Assembly (NCBI GenBank): GCA_005656395.1
Contig: SRSI01000042.1
Location: 62,001-126,000 of the forward strand
DNA length: 64,000 nucleotides
Source: Strongyloides papillosus
Taxonomy: Eukaryota > Nematoda > Chromadorea > Rhabditida > Strongyloididae
Reading direction: 5' to 3'
A program made the translations under genes and the position numbers. The notes beneath the pieces were generated by a model. The model made no database searches. It was given only the letters and a program-made list of their open reading frames with translations, and was not told the DNA's origin. This document shows positions 46,557-59,150 of this stretch, in pieces. How positions within the stretch are numbered: the stretch's first letter is position 1; each line of letters starts with the position of its first letter.

Positions 46557-48237
46557 TAATAGGATGGTTACTAATTTTATTGTCAAAGAACAAACAAAAG
46601 ATAAATTAAATTTCAAACTTCTAATTTCCGTTTTATCAAAAAATTGTTTCTAAATTATTATCAATCCTATATGTTTATTAAAAAGGACATTTTCTCAATG
46701 TTTGATTTTAAAAGATTCTTACTTTGATTTATCTTTTGGTTTTCCGGCTTTTGAAAGATATAAAATATTGATCTCATAGGTTAATAGTTTAACAATGGAT
46801 TTTCTTTTTGGCAGTATTAAATGTATTTTTTTGAGCAGATAAAAATTTAGTATAACTGTTCCATATAATGCAAGTAAAATAATCATTATTTTATATAGTC
46901 ACTTGTGAGAAACATGATCAAGTACAAAAAATATGCAAAAGTATTCAACTATTAGATGTTTTGATAAAAATTCGGACTAAAATATATGACGAATGTTTGA
47001 GTTACTGTTGATTATTTTCGGAAAATTTCATAATTGTTTATATAAAATAATTATTTTATTTTTTAATATAGGATAATAATATATTGTATTAACATAATGC
47101 AAAAATAAATTATTAAAAAATGATAACAACAATTAAATACCATAGGATATAGACAATAATGGTTCTAGAAATATCACCAATTGTCTAGAAACTTGTTTTT
47201 TTAAATTTTTAGAAGTTTTTGTTAATTGTTTATAATAATCATAGTATTATAAATTTCATAAAAATAACATTAAACAATTATCTGCATGATAACTGAACTA
47301 CTAACTAATATTATTTAAACCATTATGGTAAATAAACTCTGTTTAATGTAAAATTATCAAGAACGTATTAATAATTATTCCACAAAATTACATTACATCT
47401 TTCAAAATATTTATCAATTTAAATTTCTTTTTTTACTATAAAAATATAAATTCCATATTTTGCCAATAAATAATCACGTAATTTTTCTTTATTATTTAGT
47501 AATATCACAAGCAACGTTATATCTACTAAATACTTTCAAATTACTATTAAATTAGATTTGAAACTTTTAGTTTAATGAACATATTGTTTTTTTATTTATT
47601 TTGCATAAGTGTTAGACGTTTCTAAACATTTCATTACTTTAAGTTGGGGAAAATTGTTTTATTATTTCATTTATTAAAAATAAAAATAATCACTTGTTAA
47701 TTTTTATCTTCTCATGTTAAAATTTGTTTTGATAATAAACTATGTTTATATTTTTTAATATGCTCTGTTTTTTTTATTATATTAGGATGTTTGGCTGTGA
47801 ATAATAAGTAAGTTATAAAAATTGTACTCAGACAATTATTTTAATATTTATTGTAGAGTGACCAAATTGAAGCACCATCAATTTCATACTTATCTTCAAA
47901 TTAAGGATGTATCCATATGACTTATAAATATCTCTTTCGCAAAATTCCTCCCCTTCAATTAATCTTAGGTTTATTGAGATTAGCTCATTATATGTCTTCA
48001 TTTGGGTGTTTCCCTATAGCTTATTAATTAATGGTATTATTAAAGTGATATAACTATAATAATAGATGATTAAAAAAACCATTTTTTTTATTGTTCTTTG
48101 TTTCAAATGTCTTTGTATCCATTTTGTATTAATTGATATATTCTAAATGAAATATACTACTGAGATATGGTTTCATGCATTAATAATTATAAATAATAAC
48201 AATATATTTTAGATAAAAATTTTAATTAAAAGTAAAT

Positions 48238-49314
48238 ATGAATTTAACAGAAGATGATGTTTCATTAAAATTGAGGCTTGTATATTTTCATGAATACAAT
48301 GACCTTGTATTTGGTATCACAGGAATAATTTTAAATTCAATATCATTAGTATTGATATTTAAAAAATCGAAAGAATTTTTTGAAATGTATAGGTATATCC
48401 TTACATATTCAACTATTATTCACTTAATATTTTCTTTTTTAATATTAATATGTGGACAGGTAATTATTATAAAAAGTTATAATTATTTTACACAATTTTT
48501 TTAGTTAATCGAAATTAAATCAAAAGATATGATTCTCTTAATGGCAGGTCCATTTAAATATACCGCATCACAGGAAGTGGAAATAGTTGCAGCAATATCA
48601 TTCATAGGATTTATTTATTTAACTATATCATCTGTACCAATTCCTTTTATCTATAGATATATAGTTATTGTTAAAAACAAAAATTGGAACAAAACTAATT
48701 TATTCACTTCAATTTTTTTAAGTATACTTATTGTTCTACCTATTGATATCATTGGTTATTTTGGTTTTGCACCTAATTTACTTGAGGATGATTCTAATGT
48801 AGAATTTCTTGATAAAAGAATTTGGTTTAATGATGAATTAAATAAATATAGAACATTCTTACGTGCAAAAGAAACAAATATATATTATAGGCTAATGATG
48901 ATCTATGTATTAATTTTCATTTCATCAACTTACATAATAGTATTCTATTGTTCTATGACTGTTAAGAAAATTGTAAAAAAAGCCAATGAAGTTTGCATAA
49001 TAAATGGACAGCATAAATTACACAAAAATTATAATCAAATAGATAATATATTGTTCATTCAAGCATTGATTCCCATTATTTTTATTTTTATACCTTACTC
49101 TTTCTGGTTGACATGTATTTTTTTAAAAGCATTTTTTTTAGAAACATTATCGCCAATTTTGTGGATTCATATATCATGGGTACCAACAATTGAGGCCATT
49201 TCTACTATTTTACTAGTTAAAGAATTTAGAATTGTGTTTATAAAATTTTGGAAAGAATATATATGTTTTGGATTTACCAAGAGACAAAGAATTAGAAGCT
49301 TTCACAACAAATAA
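48238..49314 (+). CDS. Seven-transmembrane chemoreceptor-like GPCR (Str-superfamily type), copy 1
   Basis: Exon 1 is 48238-48459 (74 codons), intron 48460-48504 (45 nt, GTAATT...TTTTTTTAG), exon 2 48505-49314; 343 residues. About seven hydrophobic segments. The third is followed by IPFIYRYIVIV, the PF-x-YRY motif typical of the Str superfamily (Str, Srd, Srh and relatives) of nematode chemoreceptors. The C-terminal region has the expected QALIPIIF...P pattern ahead of the last two segments. The frame is intact. A near-identical copy lies 3.9 kb downstream. Likely a sensory-neuron membrane receptor; ligand unknown. Confidence 0.85.
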
Positions 49315-49798
49315 AGTTTAGCAAATTATTTTATATATATTAAAATCATCTAACAGCCCGATTAATTTTCAAATTCACATTTTCAGATTGTTCTTGAAAG
49401 TTAACTTTTAGCACATAGTGGTAAATAAGGAAGAAAAATTTTATTTTTTAAAAGAAAATTTTGTTAATCATTGTAAATAATCTTAATAGAATAATGTATA
49501 TCACAAATTACAATCAAAATTGTAGCATTTAGAGAAAAACATATGTAAATGACTAAAAGTATTTACGGATTCATTTGATTTAAGGTTAAAAAAATACATT
49601 TTGTTGTAAAATTGTTGCAGTTTAATTAACTTATGATTATTTATTATGTATTTGAAAATATCTGTTAATGATATGTTCAATTCTTTTGTTGAGTGAATAT
49701 TCTATAGTTTAAAGAAAATTTAGTAAATTGAAATTATATTAAACTTGTTTGTTATTCATTTAATCACGAGGAGCCACAATCTATTACAACAATTATGT

Positions 49799-49835
49799 TT
49801 TTTGCTCTTTGATTTATTTTTTATGAAAGTAATAA
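49799..49835 (+). promoter_or_regulatory. Block conserved upstream of transthyretin-like loci (locus 1)
   Basis: TTTTGCTCTTTGATTTATTT followed by TTTATGAAAGTAATA, about 60-90 bp upstream of the relic start. It matches 53701-53737 almost exactly, with weaker matches near 56230-56268 and 63442-63482. Confidence 0.55.
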
Positions 49836-49879
49836 CTTTTTGTTCAAAAATTTTTTGTTACTATAATTTCTAATAATAA

Positions 49880-50437
49880 AATTTTTTTTACTAAATGTGT
49901 ATATAAAATTCTATATAAAATTTTTAAAAAATATCCTAACAATTTTAATTATTGTTATCAACAAAATTATTTTAAAGGGTTATGCATAAAAGTATTCACT
50001 TGGAGTTTTAGGAATTAAAAGATGTAGATTAAAATAAGACACATTTGATGGCGCTTGAATCCTGATATCAAAGAATCCAAGTTATGTATTCGAAAGAAGT
50101 TTTGTTGCTAAACATTTGTAAACAATTGTTATTTTTGAAGCTTCCTAGTTATCTTTTACGTTATAGTTTACATAAAAAAATAGAAAATCAGGTAATTGAT
50201 TACATTAAAATAATAAAAATAGGTATTTAAGTTTTTTGTATTAAAATTATTCATCGTTGTAATAAATCTAAAACTTCATATAGGATGATGTTTATTAAAC
50301 AAATTCATATGAAACTTATTTCTCGTAAATCACCTGTTATTCACTATTATGGTTTGAAAAATTCAGATTTAGCTGGTTTAAATACCCAAGCAATAATTCG
50401 GAGTAGAAGAAATAGTTTTAAAAAACCATACTCTTGA
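49880..50437 (+). pseudogene. Transthyretin-like family pseudogene, locus 1
   Basis: Exon 1 (about 49885-50110) is clearly homologous to the intact gene at 56.35 kb, with signal-peptide-like ILTILIIVINKII and a YSLGVLGIKRCRL stretch. It has at least four in-frame stops. Exon 2 (50231-50437) is still open to its TGA and starts with CIKIIHRC, the family's P-Y-L-K-I-x-H-x-C region. Intact exon 2 beside a dead exon 1 suggests recent loss. It lies downstream of receptor copy 1 and was duplicated with it. Confidence 0.8.
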
Positions 50438-52112
50438 CAAAAAATAAAATTGCAAGTAGAAAAATTTTTGATTTTAAAATATAAAGTTCATAACCTTATG
50501 ATTAAACGATGGAATATGAAAAAATGTTATCAACTATATTGCCATTTTGTGTTGAGGAAGAGTCTCGTTCTCAAATAAATGAATTAGGAAAATTGAAAGA
50601 ACGTTGAGATTTCCACAGGTAAAAAAGGAGAATTTGTTTGTAAAAACCTCATTCTATTAATTTAACTTTGTTTAAAAGCCAGCATGCGATTTTGTTGTTA
50701 TTTTATAGAGTCGTTATCTCTAATGAATATTATAATCGTATATTCGTGTTTTATCTTGTCATATTTATCCAACAATCTTAAAATATTGGTATAATAAAAA
50801 TATCAACTATTTGATATTTTGATAAAAATTCAAATCTAAATATGCGACAAATTGTTTGAATTGCTGTTATTTTTTGCCAAAAAGCTTAAAATTAATTATA
50901 TAAAATAATAATTCTTACCTTTTTAAAAATAATACGGTAGTAACATATTTTATTGGCATAATACAAAACAAATTATTAAAAAAGTATTACAATGTTTAAA
51001 TATCAACAGATATGGGTAATGACATTTTTGAATACATCATCTATTGTTTGTAAACTCGTTATTTAAATTTTCAAAAGAAATCTGTTAATCATTAATAATA
51101 ATCATAATATTATTAATTTCACAACAATGCTATTAAACAATTATCTAGATGGTAACTGAATTGTTAACTAATATTATTATAAACATTGTAAAGGCAAATA
51201 AATTCTACTCAAAGTGAAAGTACCAAAAATGTACTAGTAATTATCTTGGATAATCACAATACACTTTTCAAAATATTTATCATTTTTAATTTCTTTGTTT
51301 AATATAAAATAATTAATTGAATTCTATATTTTGCCAATAAATAATCATGCAATTTTTCTTTTTATTAAGTAATGTTATAAGCAACGTTATATTTATTAAA
51401 TATTTTAAAGTCACTATAAAATTTATCTTAAAATTTTTTATTTAATGTAATATTGTTTTTTATTTGCTTTATTTGAAATGTTAAACATTTCTAAAAATTT
51501 TACTACTCTTTGTTGAGAAGAAAATTTTTTGTTACCTATTTTATTAATTTTTTAATAAAAATAAATTTAATCTTTTGTTAATTTTTATCTCCTCATGTTA
51601 AAATTTGTTTTGATAGTAAAACATATTTATATTTTTTCAATGGGCTCTGTTTTTTGATTATAAATGAACCATTGACAAAAGGTTAGTTATAAAAATTTTA
51701 TTCATAAAAGTATTTTAATATTCGTTGTAAAGTGACCAAATTAAAGCATCACATATATAATCTTTATCTAAAATAAAGAATGTATCCATATAACTCATGA
51801 ATATCTCTTTCAAAAAATTCTTCCCCCTCATTTAATTTTACGCCTATTGGAATTATCTTATTATAAGTCTTCATTTGCGTAATTTTCCTATAGTTTATTA
51901 TTTAATGAAAGTATTATAGTGATATAGCTATAATAATGTATGAATTTACAAAAAAAGTTTTCTTTATTGTGCTTTGTTTTAAATGTTTATGCTTATCTAT
52001 TCATTTTGTATTAGTTGGACATATTTTAAATGAAGTGTACTATTAAGATATGATTTATGTATTGATAATTATAACAATATATTTTAGATAAAAATTTTTA
52101 CTAAAAGTTAGT

Positions 52113-53190
52113 ATGAATTTGACAGAAGATGATGTTTCATTAAAATTGAAGCTTGTATATATTCATGAATATAATGACCTTGTATTTGGTATCACAGGAA
52201 TAATTTTAAATTCAATATCATTAGTATTAATATTTAAAAAATCGAAAGAATTTTTTGAGATGTATAGGTATATTCTTATATATTCAAATATTATTCACTT
52301 GTTACTTTCTTTAATAATATTAATATGTGGACAGGTAATTATTATAAAAAGTATAATTACTTTCTACGATTGTTTTTAGTTTATTGAAATTGAATCAAAA
52401 AATATGATTCTCTTAATGGCAGGTCCATTTAAATACACCGCATCAAAAGAAATGGCAACAGTTTTATTTCAACTATTCACGACATTTATTTATTTAACTA
52501 TATCATCTGTACCAATTCCTTTTATCTATAGATATATAGTTATTGTAAAAAACAAAAATTGGAACAAAAATAATTTATTCACTTCAATTTTATCAAGTAT
52601 TATTATTATTCTACCTATTAATATCCTTGGTTATTTTGGTTTTGCACCTAATTTACTTGAGGATGATTCTAATGTAGAATATCTTGATAAAAGAATTTGG
52701 TTTAATGATGAATTGAAAAAATATAGAGCATTCCTACGGGCAAAAGGAACAAATATATATTATAGGCTAATGATGATCTATATTTTAATTTTCATTTCGT
52801 CAACTTATATTGTAATATTCTATTATTCTATGACTGTTAAGAGAAGAGTGAAAAAAGCCAATAGAGTTTGCATTATAAATGGACAGCATAAATTACACAA
52901 AAATTATAATCAAATAGATAATATATTGTTCATTCAAGCATTGATTCCCTTAATTTTTATTCTTATACCTTATTCTTTTTGGTTGATATGTATCTTTTTA
53001 AAAGCATATTTTTTTAAAAACATTGTCACCAACGTTATGGATTCATATATCATGGGTACCAACAATTGAGGCTATTTCTACAATTTTGCTAGTTAAAGAA
53101 TTTAGAATTGTGTTTATAAACTTTTGGAAAAAATATTTATGTTTTGGATTTACCAAAATGCATAGAATTAGAAGCGCCCATAACATATAA
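52113..53190 (+). pseudogene. Chemoreceptor-like GPCR, copy 2, with a late frameshift
   Basis: Exon 1 is 52113-52334, intron 52335-52379, exon 2 from 52380; closely similar to copy 1, including IPFIYRYIVIV. Near 53010-53020 it has one extra base compared with copy 1 (in a run of T/A). The original frame therefore stops at 53069 after a short altered tail. The other frame carries the remaining part of the receptor (last membrane segment and tail) to TAA at 53188-53190. Either it is a truncated receptor of about 296 residues or a new pseudogene; an assembly error in the homopolymer is also possible. All other motifs are intact. Confidence 0.75.
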
Positions 53191-53700
53191 AATTTTGCAA
53201 AATATTTTATATATTAAAATCGTCTGATATTCTAACTCTTTTTAAATAGATAGTTCAAGAATATTTTTGTAGGTCGACATTTAGTACATGATGGTAAAGA
53301 AGGAAGCAAATATAAAAATTTGTTAATCATTGTTAATGATCTTAAAATATTAATGAATACTACAGATTGAAACTAAAACTGTGGAATAAGGGGAATAATA
53401 CATAAAAGAATATAAATATTTATGGATTGATATGATTGAAAGTGAAAAAAAATATTTTTTGGTAAAATTGTTGTAATTTAATTAACTTATGGTCACTCAT
53501 TATATAGTTCAAAATATTTGTTAATGATATGTCAAATTCTTTTGGTGTTGAATTTTAAATAGTTCAAGAAAATTTTGGTGAAAAAAAAATTTCAATAAAC
53601 TTGTTTATCATTTATTTAATCACAAGGAACTAAAAGCTAATATGATGTAAATAAGGTAATCATAATATAAAGAATATGAATGTATAATATAAATCATATT

Positions 53701-53737
53701 TTTTGCTCTTTGATTTATTTTTTATGAAAGTAATAAA
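53701..53737 (+). promoter_or_regulatory. Block conserved upstream of transthyretin-like loci (locus 2)
   Basis: TTTTGCTCTTTGATTTATTT then TTTATGAAAGTAATAAATAT. Same order and distance as at locus 1. Confidence 0.55.
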
Positions 53738-53792
53738 TATTTGGTTTAGAATATTTTGTACGAAAATTTATAATATAAAAAAATCTTTTTAT

Positions 53793-54330
53793 TAAATGCA
53801 TATGTAAAATTTATGTGTGAAATATTTAAAAAATATTTAAACATTTTAAATTGTCTTTACCAACAAAAAAGTTGTAACTGTTTATCCATATATGTATTCA
53901 TTTGGAATCTGAGGAATCATAAAATGTTGCTCGCAAAAAGACGAATTCGATGGTGCTCAAGTTCTGATATCAAAGTATTCAAATTATGCACTTGAACAAA
54001 TGCCCATTGCTAAGACATTTGTAAACAATGGCCGTTATTTTTACTTTCTTGGGTATATTATGCGTTCTAAAAGAAATAAAAAAATGTAGAATCAATTAAT
54101 TCATTACATGGAAAAAATTGTAATATATATATAAGCGGTCTATCTTAAAATCGTTCATTAAAAAGCAAATACTTCGTATGGGATAGTTTTTATTAAACAA
54201 ATTCTTATAGACTTTGTTGTCCGTAAATCATATGTTTTATCGATATTATGAATTGAAAAATTTGGATCTATCACTTTTAAATAACCGAATATTAGTTCAG
54301 AATAAAAGTACTAGTCTTAAATAATAATAC
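53793..54330 (+). pseudogene. Transthyretin-like family pseudogene, locus 2
   Basis: DNA-level homology to locus 1 runs through both exons. Shared words include CGATGGTGCTCAAGTTCTGA against GATGGCGCTTGAATCCTGA, and TTTTTATTAAACAAATTC. Exon 1 is frameshifted and has stops in the family frame. Exon 2 (about 54150-54330) reads LKIVH followed at once by a stop and later by further stops. The 60-codon frame at 53813-53995 is a shifted by-product. Confidence 0.8.
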
Positions 54331-54682
54331 TCTTAGCAAAAATAAAAATGCAAGTAGAAAAATTTTTGATTTTAAATTAGGAAGCTTACAAGCTTACGAT
54401 TAGATAATATAATATGAAATAATATTTTCAATTATATTGGTATTTTATGTTGTTTCTTTAAGAATTTACTTCTAAAGCTAACGATAATAAAAAAAATATG
54501 TTAAAAAAAGAAGTAATCGACAATTTTGAAATTTTATAAATCTCAAATATAACAGATATTTAATCATATTTAAAATTATCTTTTATGTCTACTGATTATT
54601 ATTATATTAAAATTTAAATATTTTCTCCAATTGTGTATTTTGTAGATTAAAACATGCAATTGAATTTTCTTTTAAATTTAAA

Positions 54683-55136
54683 ATGATGGTATTAAAATCA
54701 TTTATAATTATTTACTCTATGAAATTGCTAAAACTTGTTTACACATATGATTCATATAAAACTGAAGTTGTAGGAACTCCTACATGTAAATATGGTGGAA
54801 TCAGTTTTACTACCTTTTACGTATCTGAAAATCACGTATTCCAAAGGAAAAGTATTTTATTGCTCAAAGAGTTGTATAATATGGAACACATTTATCATTT
54901 GCAAATTAGTCGTTTTGTACTTTGACCATTGCTATTTTATCCTTATTAGATTACTTATTAAAGTATTACTACATGTATTCATAAAGTTTAAGATATATTC
55001 TAGAAAACATTTAGTAAGAAATAAGAATCCTGATCAGATCGTTTGCCTAATAAATCTTAAATTGATTGCTTTCTACGAGTTTTGGAAATTTACAACTATT
55101 CTTTTTTTATATTATTGTTGTAAACTCAGTTCAAAA
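54683..55136 (+). pseudogene. Diverged transthyretin-like locus 3, probably dead
   Basis: An 80-codon frame (54683-54925) starts with a signal-peptide-like MVLKSFIIIYS and continues VVGTPTCKYGGIS...VSENHVF. That lines up loosely with the family's GxxGxLxC...S-x-N-x-HV pattern. A possible second-exon frame runs to 55136, but no intron with consistent phase joins the two. DNA of the middle part is repeated, more decayed, at 58360-58500. Assignment to the family is tentative. Confidence 0.4.
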
Positions 55137-55139
55137 TAA

Positions 55140-56346
55140 AATTTTCAATCATAAGTACTAATTACGTGATAAAAGATACTAATAGGATGAATCACAAATT
55201 AATGATTAATTTCTAAAACAAAAAAATTAAATATGGTATTAAGAATATCAGGCTCAACTTAAAATTTTTTTAAATTACCACTAAATTTATAATTAATTTT
55301 TCTTATTTCTAGCTCCCTAAGATAATAAAATAATTACCAATTAATGACAATGAATAATCTAATATTAAATAATAATTAAAGTACATAGCAATAAATTTAG
55401 ACAAAAAAATTAATTACTATATATAAAAACATTAGTCTACACCCAATTTCTCTTATTTTGTTATTGTGAAGTATTTTAAATGGTTAAGTTTAATGCAGAA
55501 AACGACCTATTTGGAAATTATAATAGCTAGTCTTATATTATTAATAATTAGTTATATTTTTTGATTTCTGATAATATAAAAGCTTAGATACAGAATATCA
55601 GTGATGATATTTGATTTGAAAATTACTTCAAAAATATGTTTTCTTGAAATCGTGATAATTTAATTAACTTATGATCACTTATAGTTAAAAATATTTGCTA
55701 ATGATATTTTTGATTCATTTGATAAATGAGTAAAATGTAGTCTAAAAAAAATTGGTAGATTAAAATTTTATACATTTTTTATCATTTATTATTGAATAGG
55801 TGTCAAAAACCAAAATAATTGTAAAAAAGCAATCAAAACTAAAAAAATATCGTTGTATAATAATAATCATATACACAAAAGTTTTTTTTATCATTTTATA
55901 AACTAATTTTATTAAAAAGCGTATCATTTTCATCTAATAATGTACAGTTTTGAAATTTTATTTAAATTTTTAAATATTTTGAATTCTTTTAACTTTTATA
56001 AATGTTGTTATAGTTTTATTGAAGTTTTCTCTAATATTTGAAAATTTCTAACACAAACAAAATAAAAAACTCTATTATAAATAAGTAAAATACAAGAAAA
56101 AAACAATCAAATAATACAAATTTAGTAGAAATATGCAAAATTAATAAAATAGTCCAAATAATAATAAAGTAATCTTTATTTTTTTAGAAGAGCCCGTGTT
56201 TTGATGGAAATTTTGTTTTTGTGTTCTTTTTTTGCCCTTTTATTTTTCTATTATGAAAAAAATAAATATTTGTTTTTAAATATTTAACATGATATTTTTC
56301 AATATAAAATGATTTTTTTTTATTGAATGCGTATGAAAAATTTGAC
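55140..56346. other. Spacer upstream of the intact transthyretin-like gene
   Basis: No gene. From about 55660 to the ATG it is homologous to the upstream regions of the other transthyretin-like loci. Shared words are AATTAACTTATGATCAC, and AGGTGTCAAAAACCAA also found at 63370. The antisense frame 56184-56390 is a by-product. Confidence 0.6.
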
Positions 56347-56852
56347 ATGGTATCTTTTAAAACTATTTTAATATTTTTAATTATTTTCATCTATAAAATT
56401 GTTGAAGCTCGTTTTCGATCTGTTTATTCTGTCGGAATTTCAGGAAAATTAATATGCAGTCTACGCAAAACTATATCAAATTCTGCTCTAGTTACAATAT
56501 CGAAGAATCCACATGTTTACGTAGAAACGAATCCTATTGCTAAATCATACTTTAGTTACGGTCGGTTTTTTAACCTTATAGGATATTTAAAATTTTTCAG
56601 ACCTCGTCGTAAACCTAGTAAGTAATAGTATTATAAAGTCATATTACTTTTATAGATGTATATCTTAAAATTATTCATGATTGTTATGGATCTAGAGGTT
56701 CAAGGAAAAGAATGCTGGTTATAACCATTCCAAGTAATTATTTAAGAAAGGGATATGGAATACTAAAATTATATCAATTGTATACTGTAGATTTAGCGCG
56801 CATGCAAGGACAATCATTATATGGGAGTGTAAAAAATAACCTTAAAGAGTAG
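56347..56852 (+). CDS. Secreted transthyretin-like family protein
   Basis: Exon 1 is 56347-56617, intron 56618-56655 (38 nt, GTAAGT...TTTTATAG), exon 2 56656-56852; 155 residues. The frame also extends upstream from a TTG, but ATG at 56347 gives a clean signal peptide (MVSFKTILIFLIIFIYKIVEA). Next come VGISGKLICS, matching the family's G-x-x-G-x-L-x-C start, and F-x-L-I-G-Y before the intron. Exon 2 opens NVYLKIIHDC, the family's DPYLKIYHDC region. TTR-like proteins are small secreted beta-sandwich proteins abundant in nematode secretions; this one's partner is unknown. It is the only complete copy among at least five related loci here. Confidence 0.88.
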
Positions 56853-57086
56853 TACTTCTAAAAAATAGAAAAAATACTAAAAATTTAAGATTTTATACTA
56901 AAAAATTTTTAAAGTTTTTAATTAAATGACGCAATGTGAAATATTGTTCCCAGCTACATTGACATTTTGTATTGTTTCTTTGAGAAGTTATTTCTGACGC
57001 AAATGCGATTAAAAAATAATTTTACAAGAATAAATTAACTACAATTTTGAAATTTTATCAATTTCAAATAAAAATTATAAATATTA

Positions 57087-58359
57087 GAATGTTCAATTGA
57101 GAATGTCGCTTTTTAGAATATCAAATTTTGATTGATGATAATTTTCTTATACGTCTACGTATTGCTACAAGATATATACCATCTTGTAGAGCAAATTGAG
57201 GACTATCAATGTTTTTTTTTGCATTTTGTTCGCAATTATTAAAAAGTTGTCATTCCTCAAAAAAGAAGTTACGTCACAAATGGATTTCCGATCAATTTAC
57301 TTGTACGAGTTCAAACTTAGCCAAACAGCAGCCAAAACTTTAAGAAAAATTAATGAAGCATTTGGCCAAGAATCTACTAACAAACGAACCATATATCGTT
57401 GGTTCCAGAAATTTCGCAATGGAAATATAAATCTTCAAAGAAAGGAGAATTCGCGTGGAGTAAATATTCTTGAGAACGAAAAATTAAAAAAAATGGTGGA
57501 ACGTAATCCAACAACGACTGTTCTGGAGCTCGCGGGGGAATTGGGCGTCAGTGTTGAAACTGTATCCAACCGCTTAGAAGCCATAAATATGAAAAAAAAT
57601 GGATTTCATAATAGCCTATGAATTAACTTCCGACCAATGTTTAAGGAGGATGAAAACTTTTTATTCTTTAATTTCAAGAACAAAAATGACCTATTTTAAA
57701 TTAGAATTATAACGTGCGATGAAAAATAAATCATGTTTGACAATTGTAGGAGGTCCTCGCAATGGGTAGGTAAAAATGAAAGTCCTAAAAACTTTCCGGA
57801 ACTCAAGAATTAAAATAAGAAAGTAATGCTAACTATTTGGTAGAATTATGATGAAATCATTCATCATAAGTTTCTAAACCCTGGAGAAACTATGACTGCA
57901 GACCGATACTGTGAGAAATTGAAAGAAATGCATCAGAAATTATCGGTTCTAAAGCCTGCATTTATTAACAGAAGAGGTCCAATATCACTCTATAATAATG
58001 TTAAACCTCACGTTTCAAAAACCACGGTGTAGAAGCTTAACGAATTGGAATATGAAACTCTGTCACATTCTCTTTATTCATCGGACTTATCTCCAACAGA
58101 TTATCATTTATTCAAGGAATTTGAGCTTCATTTGCGGCAGAAGTAATTCACTAAATCAGATGATCTGAAAATGACGTCTTGGAGTTTTTGGATTCTAGAG
58201 AGCCGAGTTTTTTTTCGAATGGCATAAATTAACTTGTATCACGTTGGCAACAATATGCTTATTTTAACGGTATCTATTTCAAATAAAAATATTAATTTTT
58301 GACTGAGTTATGACATTTTAAAATTGACTGTCAAAAAGCGACATTTTCAATTGAACAAC
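57087..58359 (+). mobile_element. mariner transposon, 1273 bp, inactive
   Basis: Terminal inverted repeats GNNGTTCAATTGNGAATGTC (left, 57087 on) and the matching right end (GTTCAATTGAAAATGTCGCT on the minus strand) agree over about 25 bp. Both ends abut TA, the target duplication. The length is typical for a complete mariner. The single transposase gene inside is broken. It inserted in a region related to the transthyretin-like loci: flanking DNA on the left matches 54.45-54.55 kb and on the right matches 54.75 kb. Confidence 0.93.
57196..58260 (+). pseudogene. mariner transposase pseudogene
   Basis: The first 141 codons (57196-57621) are open. They contain the N-terminal mariner helix-turn-helix region, with SIYLYEFKLSQTAAKTLRKI, then TNKRTIYRWFQKFRNG and a second HTH-like part (LAGELGVSVETVSNRL). 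The rest is broken by stops and shifts. Remnants of the DDE domain are visible as CDEK (about 57717), NNVKPHVS (Asn where the second catalytic Asp is expected) and SSDLSPTDYHLF (third Asp region). No active transposase can be made. Confidence 0.9.
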
Positions 58360-58766
58360 TAATATAAAACTGAAGTATAAGAGATTCCTATATATAAATA
58401 TGTTAGAACGTGTTTTGTTAATGTTATGTATCTAAAAAACTATGCATTTTGAAAAGAAACTTTTCTCTTGCTCAAATAGTTGTAGAATATTTATTTGATT
58501 TTTATCTTAAAGAACAGGTTAGAAATTTTAAAAAACCTAGTAAGTTAATAAATTAAGTACTCTATAATTTTGTTTAAGTGACTTATATGTTAAAATTTTT
58601 TATAATTGTTCATTTAAAAATTCAACGTGTAAAAAAATGTTTACAAAAAAAACCCTTCAAAATTTATGAATCAAAACAAAAGAATAATGAGTTTATATTA
58701 TACAGTAGTTTTGAGATGTCCAAAAAAATGTATGAGGGTCAACTTGTCAAAAAAAGAAATTTTTAA
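58360..58766 (+). pseudogene. Transthyretin-like locus 5, 5' part destroyed
   Basis: Immediately right of the mariner is a decayed exon-1 relic (58362-58539) related to 54.75-54.88 kb. It ends with AAACCTA and a GTAAGT donor exactly like the intact gene. The 39-nt intron is 58540-58578. Exon 2 (58579-58766) is fully open for 62 codons; it contains RVKKCLQKKPF and ends KMYEGQLVKKRNF, similar in layout to exon 2 at 56.66 kb. Without a functional exon 1 no secreted product is expected. Confidence 0.65.
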
Positions 58767-59150
58767 TATAATTTTTAAAAAAAAATAAATATGAAAAAAA
58801 ATTTTATGTCTCTTCTTTTATAATATGAATTTTTTTAATTTATTACCATTAAATTAAATAATGATATAATAAAATTTATTTATCTGTGTCCTGAAACTAA
58901 AACATTAACATCATTACAAACATTAAGAAACAATTAAATATTTTAATATAAGATAAAATACATTTTATTACGTTCTACCAAGTATCAATGTGACGTATTT
59001 TATTGTCAAGACATCATAATTCTTTTTTTTATATTGTTTATTTTATCACCTCGAATAACTGTTTTCTTAGTTTTTTTCTCATTTAAGCATAAATGAAAAA
59101 TATTTTATCAAAAGTGAATTATTACATTTAAAGATTCAAAAAAAACCAAT
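58767..59150. other. Spacer left of the LTR retrotransposon
   Basis: AT-rich, no gene seen. It ends with CAAT, which is repeated after the right LTR. Confidence 0.6.

Larger units (their letters stand above)
46930..54430. repeat. Tandem duplication of a receptor plus transthyretin-like unit
   Basis: Unit 1 (about 46930-50790) and unit 2 (about 50791-54430) align through their upstream region, receptor gene, spacer and transthyretin-like relic. Examples are TCAACTATT[AT]GAT[GA]TTTTGATAAAAATTC near 46950 and 50800, and the receptor starts at 48238 and 52113. The unit is roughly 3.7-3.9 kb. Exact breakpoints need a dot plot. Confidence 0.8.
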
